Source: Euryarchaeota archaeon UBA463
GTDB lineage: Archaea; Thermoplasmatota; Poseidoniia; Poseidoniales; Thalassarchaeaceae
Direction: 5' to 3'
DNA: 11,372 nucleotides
Assembly (NCBI GenBank): GCA_002501805.1
Contig: DAOI01000012.1
Span: 32,708 to 44,079 of the forward strand
In this document: positions 1 to 5,796 of the stretch, piece by piece
Layout: each line of letters begins with the position of its first letter
How positions within the stretch are numbered: position 1 is the stretch's first letter
Position numbers and translations under genes: made by a program
The notes under the pieces: generated by a model
Told to the model about the DNA's origin: nothing
Databases searched by the model: none
What the model saw: the letters and a program-made list of their open reading frames with translations, nothing else

Positions 1-636
1 TTCAATATGCCATCCTGGCCTTCCATTTCCCCACGGACTCTCCCAATTGGGCTCTCCTTCCTTAGCTAATTTCCAAAGTGCGAAGTCTCTATGATCCCTC
101 TTTCCTGAACCAGTATTGTCGACCCTGCCCCCGGCTCCTTTCCTAACCATGTCCAATGTCTGTCCGGTTAGCTGGCCGTATTTTTCCGGGGCTGTGTCTA
201 TCTCGAAATAAACGCCATCCTCTGCCTCATAAGCGTGTTTCTTATCAATCAAATCTTGAATCATCTCAATTATTTCTGGAATGGTTTCAGTAACTCTAGG
301 ATATGCGTCAGCCCTTAACACATTGAGAGCATCCATTACCGTGAAATAATCTTCTATATTCCTGTTAGCCACTTCAAGAAAGTTAACGCCCTCCTCAAGA
401 GAAACGGAGATTATCTTGTCATCGATATCTGTGAAATTTGAGATGTAATTGACTTTGAATCCACTCTTTCGGAGCCATCTGACAATTATATCGAATGCTA
501 TGGCCTGTCTAGCATGCCCTATGTGGCTAGGGGAATAGGGGGTTATGCCACACGCATATATTCCTACTTGGCCCTCAACCAGGGGCTTGAAAACACGCTT
601 TGAACGCGATCGCGTGTCGTAAACCCTGAGCGTCAT
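1..636 (-). CDS. cysS: Cysteinyl-tRNA synthetase, N-terminal part (cut by window edge)
   Basis: Class I aminoacyl-tRNA synthetase that charges tRNA-Cys with cysteine in the cytoplasm. Translating the minus strand gives an open frame running off the left edge. It contains YACGITPY, with the first zinc-binding cysteine, then SHIGHARQ (the HIGH ATP-binding motif), then NFTDIDDKI, and ends at the window edge in GNGRPGWHIE, the conserved segment just before further zinc ligands. The KMSKS half and anticodon-binding domain lie outside. Two in-frame ATGs exist, at 660 and 636. I prefer 636: it puts the zinc cysteine at residue 29, close to its place in bacterial CysS, and GAAGG lies 4 nt upstream. 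The ATG at 660 would add eight residues and lies 2 nt after the stop of the upstream hydrolase gene. Either way the gene is probably cotranscribed with that hydrolase. Confidence 0.96.
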   Translation of the reverse strand, partial: MTLRVYDTRSRSKRVFKPLVEGQVGIYACGITPYSPSHIGHARQAIAFDIIVRWLRKSGFKVNYISNFTDIDDKIISVSLEEGVNFLEVANRNIEDYFTVMDALNVLRADAYPRVTETIPEIIEMIQDLIDKKHAYEAEDGVYFEIDTAPEKYGQLTGQTLDMVRKGAGGRVDNTGSGKRDHRDFALWKLAKEGEPNWESPWGNGRPGWHIE

Positions 637-662
637 AGTGCCTTCTAGAGGGGTTGCCATCA

Positions 663-1352
663 TCAACTTCTCGCAGCTTCTACGAGTGCGGCGAAGAGTA
701 AGTCATGCCCATAACGCTCGGGATGCCATTGAACGCCTAAGCAGAATTTCTTATCCCTTCTCTCGACTGCTTCAATCAAACCATCGTGCCCAGCTACTGC
801 TGATATTGAGAGTGATCCGGGATCCGATACCCCTTGGTGATGTGTTGAGTTAACTGAGAAGGACGTACCCATCAAACTGCAAAGTAGGGAGTTCTCTTCG
901 ACGATTACGGAATGTTCTGTCGAGGTCCCGTCATAGCCTCCGTGACCCTCATGGCCGGGCGTATTATCCAGGTGCTGATGAAGAGACCCGCCATGAGCTA
1001 CACTAAGAATCTGCATTCCCCTGCAGACCCCCAGTAAGGGCAAATCTCTTTCCAGTGCTTCGGAAATTAGGCTGATCTCAGTTTCGTCTTGATTGGGGTA
1101 AAACTCTACTGTCATTGGCTCTGGTTTTTGTCCGTACTGCTCAGGAGAAACATCGGGGCCGCCTGAGATAATGAGGCCGTCAATAGCCCCCAACAAGACT
1201 GTCATATCCCCAGCTGGAGGGATTATCATCGGAATTCCTCCTGCCCTCTCTACTGCTGAAACATAAGCTGAAGGAAGAATTGCTGCATGCCTGCTCCAGT
1301 TTCCATAAACTGTGTCTCGCATGAAGCATGTTATTCCGATGACTGGACGCAA
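663..1352 (-). CDS. Class I glutamine amidotransferase-like hydrolase (peptidase C26, PuuD-like)
   Basis: A 229-residue protein of the gamma-glutamyl hydrolase/PuuD branch of class I glutamine amidotransferases, which cleave gamma-glutamyl amide bonds. Visible motifs: SGGPDVSP near residues 63-70, nucleophile elbow GVCRGMQ with Cys110, HHQGV at 171-175, and VQWHPE with His210 and Glu212. This gives a complete Cys-His-Glu triad and the family's usual length. No synthetase domain is attached, so it should act alone. The substrate cannot be read from sequence; bacterial PuuD acts on gamma-glutamyl-GABA. The start is a TTG at 1352, directly after the TGA of the upstream membrane protein and in the same frame. 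AGGTG at 1362-1358, 5 nt from the TTG, supports this start and suggests translational coupling. The next gene, cysS, follows almost at once. Confidence 0.9.
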   Translation of the reverse strand: MRPVIGITCFMRDTVYGNWSRHAAILPSAYVSAVERAGGIPMIIPPAGDMTVLLGAIDGLIISGGPDVSPEQYGQKPEPMTVEFYPNQDETEISLISEALERDLPLLGVCRGMQILSVAHGGSLHQHLDNTPGHEGHGGYDGTSTEHSVIVEENSLLCSLMGTSFSVNSTHHQGVSDPGSLSISAVAGHDGLIEAVERRDKKFCLGVQWHPERYGHDLLFAALVEAARS

Positions 1353-1754
1353 TCAAACACCTGAAGATTCTCTTAGTTTCCGGGCGTGTCTGAATGACAT
1401 TATTCCGGCGACCATGAAAGTTATTCCTAGAACAACTAAGATTAGATGAGAGCCGATGGCCAGTTGGGATTTTCCATCGATATCCAGAAGTCCCTGTGCA
1501 CCTCCGAGAACCATTAGCAGTGCGAAGACCATGGCAGCGTGCATATAGTGGTGTAGATTGGACTCATTCCAATCTGCTAGTAGGCCCAAGGACAGTAAAG
1601 GAAGACCCATGAATGCCGGAATCATTGCAGTGATAGAGGGAGGATCTGAGCTCTGCATAAAATAAGCTATAATTCCCCATACTACCAAGATTCCTCCGAA
1701 TAGTTTTGCAAGATTAGTGACTGACATTCCCATGAATGCGAAGGTGCCTTCCAT
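1353..1754 (-). CDS. Small four-helix membrane protein of unknown function
   Basis: A 133-residue very hydrophobic protein with about four membrane spans: roughly residues 14-32, 42-61, 70-88 and 100-121. A conserved-looking ITAMIPAFMGLPLL stretch leads into span 2, and a basic C-terminal end (HARKLRE) should be cytoplasmic. I do not recognise a named family. The layout (short N-terminus, IPAF-G motif, HAAM in span 3) resembles small membrane proteins I recall from other marine microbes, but that is memory and not a search. The start is uncertain: ATG at 1754 gives the full length, while ATGs at 1733 and 1727 would give 126 or 124 residues beginning near the first span; none has a convincing ribosome-binding site. 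It lies 65 bp after the FadF-like gene and ends directly before the hydrolase gene, so it is likely part of that operon. Confidence 0.75.
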   Translation of the reverse strand: MEGTFAFMGMSVTNLAKLFGGILVVWGIIAYFMQSSDPPSITAMIPAFMGLPLLSLGLLADWNESNLHHYMHAAMVFALLMVLGGAQGLLDIDGKSQLAIGSHLILVVLGITFMVAGIMSFRHARKLRESSGV

Positions 1755-1819
1755 GGTTCTGGCTTGGAGGTTTTACTTATGACACTCACTGAGGACGTGG
1801 CAGAATAAAAATCGATCAA

Positions 1820-3829
1820 TCATACCAGATCGGAAATTGATGAGTCCCATATTCTTGCCTTTCCAGTCCTATTTTTAGACTTGTCATGTATCTCCAGATC
1901 ACGTGCAACGATCTGCTCCCATAGTAGCTCTGCAACATCGAGAACTTCCATATCAGAACCTACTGCATCCAAACCATCCTTGACCATGACTGAACAGAAG
2001 GGGCAACCAACTGCTACAGTGTCACATCCTGTCTCAGCAAGTTCTGCCGCCCTAATCTCGTTAACTCTCTTGTCGGCATCTTCTTCCATCCACATCTGAG
2101 CACCACCTGCACCGCAACAGAATGAGTCCTTACCGTGCCTCTCGGGCTCGGCGTCAACGCCCCCTATTACTGATCGAGGAGCGTCCACGATATCCCCAAT
2201 CCTTCCTAGGTAACAGGGATCATGGAATGTGATACTGCGCCCATTCTTTTCTGCCTCTGGAAGTTTTCCTTCTTGCTGAAGCTTGGCGATTATCTCAGAA
2301 TGGTGAAATACCTCCAAGTCTTCTCCTCCAAAATCTCCGTATTCTTTCCCTAGAGTGTGGAAACAATGTGGGCAGGATGCAACAATCCTCTTGACTCCAA
2401 GCTCTTGGAATGTAGACATATTTGTCTCGGCTAGCATCTGGAAAAGGTATTCGTTTCCTGCCCTTCTGGCAGGGTCTCCAGAGCATCCTTCTTGCATTCC
2501 CAAGATTCCTACGTCCAACCCAGCCTCCTTGAGTAGAGAGATGGTAGATCTAGCCACCTTCTGGTTCCTCTCATCAAAACTAGCTGCACATCCTACGAAG
2601 TAAATATACTCGGCTGGCTCTCCTACCTTAACTCCTAGATCTGAAGCCCAGTCAGCCCTCTCATGCGCCCCAAATCCGTATGGATTAGATGCTGACTCTA
2701 TATTTCCCATTGCCGTATTAAGGACCTCTGGATACTCCATAGTCTCCATCATTGCGTTCCTTCTTAGATCGGTTAGCTTTGGAACATGCTCAATGTACAG
2801 GGGACAGACATCAACGCAAGCGTTGCATGTAGTACATGCCCAAACTGCCTCCTCTGTAATCCTCTCGAGCATTGTTTCATCTGGTTGGCCCCCGGACAGA
2901 AGAATCGGAGCGTGATCATTTGCGTAGTTCCTTACATCATGGATAACTTGCATTGGATTCAATCCCTTGCCAGAAGCATAGGCGGGGCATACGTCTTGGC
3001 ATCTAGCACAGGAGGTACATGACCAACCATCAATGAGTTGTCTCCAAGAGTACTGATTGTAAGTGCTGACTCCGAATGAGTCAATATCTAAATCTTCCAG
3101 GGGTACTGCCTTACCGTCATCTCCAGTTGCTAATGGCCTCATCCTAGCCATGGGACCAGCATCGTGGAAGAAGACATTTGGGACGGCCATGACTAAGTGC
3201 ATGTGCTTAGACAAAGGAATCAAGAACAGGAAAACAGAGATTGCCAGCATGTGGGCCCAGTAGGACAGGATTACGGTTTGCTCCGAAAGTCCTTGTTCCG
3301 AGAACCAGTACCCGAGTGGCTCCCAAAAAGAGCTGGGTGACTCAGCTGACTCCACTATGAAAGAAGTAGTAGTGATGGTGAAAATAAGCAGTAGAATGAC
3401 GTTTCCCTCAAGCTGAGATTTTCCCTTCAGCTTTTCAGGAGTGAATACAACCCTGCGGGTTAGAGCGCTGACGCAACCGACAAGAGCCATGAAGTATCCC
3501 AACTCCACCATTCCATTCCAAGGCCCGACTAAAATTGCTGGCAGTACCTTTCCAGAAAATGCATTAGCAGTAGCTAAGTCCAGCATATCCGATGCTAACA
3601 TTAGGAAACCCCAGAACATCAGAACATGCATAGTTCCTGCGACCTTATCTCTGAGGACTTTCTTCTGGAATAACCATCCAGAGATGAATTCACTGATCCT
3701 GGTGCTCCATGAATCAAACCTGTCATCGGAAGACCCGAGCATTACTAATCTAGTAGCCTTCTGAACTTGATAAGTGAAGAATCCAATTGATATGAATCCG
3801 ATGACTAACAGAATATGCCAACCTTCCAA
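1820..3829 (-). CDS. Membrane Fe-S/heme oxidoreductase, FadF/EMO-like (probable ETF:quinone oxidoreductase)
   Basis: A 669-residue fusion. The N-terminal half is a NarI-like cytochrome b domain with about five membrane spans (near 4-22, 66-86, 103-125, 142-162, 187-206); His68, His193 and His209/His211 are candidate heme ligands. Next come two 4Fe-4S motifs, CTSCARCQDVCP (Cys271-281) and CTTCNACVDVCP (Cys332-342), then two CCG domains as in heterodisulfide reductase HdrD. The second CCG is complete (Cys539, CC571-572, Cys609, Cys612). The first has GCSGDPARR instead of CCG (Cys414, Cys449, Cys486, Cys489), a pattern I associate with FadF-type proteins. These are proposed to take electrons from EtfAB, reduced by acyl-CoA dehydrogenases, and give them to quinone. 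No etfAB or hdr genes are in the window, so the partner is inferred. The start is TTG 3829, the only usable start after an in-frame stop at 3926-3928; later starts would destroy the first span. Confidence 0.88.
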   Translation of the reverse strand: MEGWHILLVIGFISIGFFTYQVQKATRLVMLGSSDDRFDSWSTRISEFISGWLFQKKVLRDKVAGTMHVLMFWGFLMLASDMLDLATANAFSGKVLPAILVGPWNGMVELGYFMALVGCVSALTRRVVFTPEKLKGKSQLEGNVILLLIFTITTTSFIVESAESPSSFWEPLGYWFSEQGLSEQTVILSYWAHMLAISVFLFLIPLSKHMHLVMAVPNVFFHDAGPMARMRPLATGDDGKAVPLEDLDIDSFGVSTYNQYSWRQLIDGWSCTSCARCQDVCPAYASGKGLNPMQVIHDVRNYANDHAPILLSGGQPDETMLERITEEAVWACTTCNACVDVCPLYIEHVPKLTDLRRNAMMETMEYPEVLNTAMGNIESASNPYGFGAHERADWASDLGVKVGEPAEYIYFVGCAASFDERNQKVARSTISLLKEAGLDVGILGMQEGCSGDPARRAGNEYLFQMLAETNMSTFQELGVKRIVASCPHCFHTLGKEYGDFGGEDLEVFHHSEIIAKLQQEGKLPEAEKNGRSITFHDPCYLGRIGDIVDAPRSVIGGVDAEPERHGKDSFCCGAGGAQMWMEEDADKRVNEIRAAELAETGCDTVAVGCPFCSVMVKDGLDAVGSDMEVLDVAELLWEQIVARDLEIHDKSKNRTGKARIWDSSISDLV

Positions 3830-3973
3830 AGGCCCGTATGACTGAAGTAATGGATGTTCCAGATTATCCCCTCTGTGCTTACTAGTACCCCTCCCAAACA
3901 GTAGTTGGACTTGAAGGAACCGATGCTATTGATCTATGCCAATGCTCATTTCCCTTGACTACGGGCGAGGGAC
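3830..3973. promoter_or_regulatory. Divergent intergenic spacer between FadF-like gene and mevalonate kinase
   Basis: This 144-bp spacer should hold the promoters of two diverging genes. GAGG at 3967-3970, 3 nt before the GTG start of mevalonate kinase, is a plausible ribosome-binding site. The minus-strand gene begins at TTG 3829 without an evident ribosome-binding site. TACTAGTA at 3880-3887 is a perfect 8-bp palindrome in the middle and could be an operator, but it is short. I found no convincing TATA box for either direction. Confidence 0.4.
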
Positions 3974-4954
3974 GTGGCAAGAGCGTTCGCACCGGGCAAA
4001 TGTATCTTGTTTGGAGAGCATGCAGTGGTATATGGGCAACCTGCAGTTGCTGTTTCAATAGAAGCTGGCGTAGAGGTTTCAATATCTGAGTCAAACAGGT
4101 GGAGCTTAGAAGGAATGCCATTTGAAGCTTCAAAGCACCCTCATATCTCTCATATACTAAATGATATCTTCCAGTACTCCGGCCCCCCTCTAGAAATAGA
4201 CATCAAGAGTAGCCTATATTCGGCGGCTGGACTTGGTTCATCGGCGGCACTGTCTAATGCTATGGGTGCGGCCTTGCAAGAATTGGTAGATCCAGAATCT
4301 ACACTTGACTTGATTTCACTAGCTAGGATGGGGCACTCAGCTGAGGCCAATGCCCAGAAAGGCAGAGCCAGCCCTACTGATACGGCAACAAGCGCTCTCG
4401 GAGGATGCGTTGTAGTTTCAGGGAGCTCCCCCGCTGGAACGAAGCATATCTTTGATGCGACCCTAGAAACTCCCGAAGGTAGCAGAAATTGGTCAATTAG
4501 CAAGGTTGAGATACCAGAAATAGAAGATGTGTGGCTAGTATTAGGATTCACTGGCATAGGTTCTCCTACTGGGGATATGGTAGCAGGGGTGTCTGAATTA
4601 CTCAAGTCCGACCCACTAAAGATGAAGGAAATAGAAGCTATTGGGGAGATTACTTATTCTGGCCTGAGAGAGCTTTCATCGGGAAATATGGAAGAAGTTG
4701 GTCGGGCCATGAATGAGTGTCAGGAAAGATTACGTAAAATTGGGGTAAGTAGTCCAGAGCTTGAAAATCTTATTTCAGCCACAGAAAGTCACTCTCTGGG
4801 AGCGAAACTGACAGGAGCTGGTGGAGGCGGATGTATGGTCTCACTGACTAGAAATCCCCAGAGAGTAGCTGAATGTATTGAAATTGCTGGGGGCAGACCT
4901 CTGGTATCGAAGTTTGGTTCAGGTGGAGCCAGGATTGTGGCAGAAGAAAATTGA
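3974..4954 (+). CDS. mvk: Mevalonate kinase (GHMP kinase family)
   Basis: ATP-dependent phosphorylation of mevalonate to 5-phosphomevalonate in the mevalonate pathway, which feeds archaeal isoprenoid ether lipids. The 326-residue length is normal. All three GHMP motifs are present: APGKCILFGEHAVVYG near residues 7-21, the glycine/serine-rich ATP loop AAGLGSSAAL at 84-93, and GAKLTGAGGGG at 276-286. The probable catalytic aspartate is Asp136 in ASPTDTATSALGG, where many bacterial and eukaryotic enzymes have SGVD; a similar variant occurs, as I recall, in other archaeal mevalonate kinases. The N-terminal signature with HAVVYGQPAVA fits mevalonate kinase better than phosphomevalonate or homoserine kinase. 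The start is GTG 3974, two codons before the conserved region, with GAGG just upstream. The gene diverges from the FadF-like gene and lies 65 bp before tbp, which has its own promoter. Confidence 0.94.
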   Translation: MARAFAPGKCILFGEHAVVYGQPAVAVSIEAGVEVSISESNRWSLEGMPFEASKHPHISHILNDIFQYSGPPLEIDIKSSLYSAAGLGSSAALSNAMGAALQELVDPESTLDLISLARMGHSAEANAQKGRASPTDTATSALGGCVVVSGSSPAGTKHIFDATLETPEGSRNWSISKVEIPEIEDVWLVLGFTGIGSPTGDMVAGVSELLKSDPLKMKEIEAIGEITYSGLRELSSGNMEEVGRAMNECQERLRKIGVSSPELENLISATESHSLGAKLTGAGGGGCMVSLTRNPQRVAECIEIAGGRPLVSKFGSGGARIVAEEN

Positions 4955-4970
4955 ATACAGGACATTTCTT

Positions 4971-5019
4971 ACTGATACTGACTGATATCGTTTATAAGTA
5001 GAATATAAGTGCGGGACCC
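4971..5019 (+). promoter_or_regulatory. tbp promoter: 10-bp tandem repeat, two TATA-like boxes, leaderless start
   Basis: TTTATAAG at 4991-4998 is a good archaeal TATA box. Its centre lies about 25 nt before the ATG at 5020, so transcription should start at or very near the first codon, giving a leaderless mRNA; no ribosome-binding site is visible. A second TATA-like copy, ATATAAGT at 5003-5010, repeats TATAAGT 11 bp downstream. Immediately upstream of the first box, ACTGATACTG (4971-4980) and ACTGATATCG (4981-4990) form a tandem repeat with 8 of 10 bases identical, a period of about one helical turn. That is where an activator or TFB-recognition element would sit. Confidence 0.65.
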
Positions 5020-5748
5020 ATGCTAAGCGATGAAGAACGCCTAACTGTAGTGAATGTTGTAGCGTCGACAAGAGTTGCCGAGGAGCTTGATCTCCCGGAT
5101 ATAGCAATTCAGTTGAATTGTGAATACGAGCCTGAACAATTCCCAGGAGTTGTCTACCGTGTTGTAGATCCCAAACTGGCGATACTCATGTTCAGATCTG
5201 GCAGAGCAGTGTGCACTGGCGGTAAGAATCAGCAGAATATTGAAACAGGAATCGAGAGGATGATTGGCGATCTTCGCGCTGCGGGAATCTCAACATGGGA
5301 TGTTGCCGATGTGGATATTGAGGTTCAGAACATGGTTGCGACTTATTCTCTCTTCTTCCCTGAAGATTACACTGGAGTCGCTAAGATGGATGATATCAAC
5401 ACCAAGGTTATCGATGATGCTGGTGGAATCAGAGCTGCTACTGACGAGGAAGTTGAGAATGAGGACTCGAGAATCAGGGGAATCAAGCAAGGAGAGCCCT
5501 TAGCTGCACTCCCTAGAAGACTGAATCTCAACAACCTAACTTTCCATCTTCCTTTTGACAAGGTAGAGTATGAGCCAGAGCAGTTCCCGGGTCTAATTTA
5601 CAGGTTAGATTATCCCAAGGTAGTTTGTCTGATTTTCGGAAGTGGCAAGATGGTCATAACCGGGGCAAGGGCAAAAGATCAGATTCTAGAGGCTGTTCAG
5701 TTCATTCAGGATGAGTTAGCAGACCTTCCTGATTACAGGGCTATGTAA
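5020..5748 (+). CDS. tbp: TATA-box binding protein with an insertion in its second repeat
   Basis: General transcription factor that binds and bends TATA boxes and recruits TFB and RNA polymerase. Both saddle repeats are present. Repeat 1 (about residues 7-88) has NVVAST, EYEPEQFPGVVYR and MFRSGRAVCTG. Repeat 2 (about 98-238) has NMVAT, EYEPEQFPGLIYR and IFGSGKMVITG. The four phenylalanines expected to kink DNA are all there: Phe41, Phe58, Phe189 and Phe206, each pair 17 apart; the paired asparagines are Asn12 and Asn104. The oddity is length: 242 residues against about 180-190 in typical archaea. The distance Asn12-Phe41 is 29 but Asn104-Phe189 is 85, so repeat 2 carries about 53 extra residues between strand 1 and helix 1, plus a slightly longer loop. 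The insert is rich in Asp and Glu. The start ATG 5020 fits the leaderless promoter. Such genomes may hold further TBP copies. Confidence 0.95.
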   Translation: MLSDEERLTVVNVVASTRVAEELDLPDIAIQLNCEYEPEQFPGVVYRVVDPKLAILMFRSGRAVCTGGKNQQNIETGIERMIGDLRAAGISTWDVADVDIEVQNMVATYSLFFPEDYTGVAKMDDINTKVIDDAGGIRAATDEEVENEDSRIRGIKQGEPLAALPRRLNLNNLTFHLPFDKVEYEPEQFPGLIYRLDYPKVVCLIFGSGKMVITGARAKDQILEAVQFIQDELADLPDYRAM

Positions 5749-5778
5749 TCAAGACCTTACAGTCACATTGATTTGCGG

Positions 5779-5795
5779 CATCTCCATAGGAGATG
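5779..5795 (+). promoter_or_regulatory. Hairpin burying the ribosome-binding site of the surface protein
   Basis: CATCTCC (5779-5785), loop ATA, GGAGATG (5789-5795) is a perfect 7-bp inverted repeat, extendable by one G-U pair (5778 with 5796). The 3' arm contains the only Shine-Dalgarno sequence, AGGAG at 5788-5792, and the stem ends right before the ATG at 5797. If the RNA folds this way, ribosome access is blocked unless the stem is opened. I cannot tell whether it acts as a regulator or is chance. Confidence 0.5.
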
Positions 5796-5796
5796 T

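Noticed and set aside
1353..1355. In-frame TGA as a selenocysteine or readthrough codon joining the membrane protein and hydrolase
   Set aside because: A good ribosome-binding site precedes the TTG, both products match normal stand-alone lengths, and no selenocysteine signal was seen.
1755..1819. Possible TATA elements (minus-strand TTTTTATT, and CATAAGTAAAA) before the 133-residue membrane protein
   Set aside because: Neither is placed consistently with any of the three candidate start codons, so I do not call a promoter.
3882..4133. Minus-strand open frame upstream of the FadF-like gene
   Set aside because: It overlaps the start of mevalonate kinase on the other strand and shows no recognisable domain; it is a shadow of that gene.
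5773..5796. TTG start giving an eight-residue longer surface protein
   Set aside because: It would place two arginines and two histidines ahead of a typical signal peptide; ATG 5797 has a ribosome-binding site, the TTG does not.
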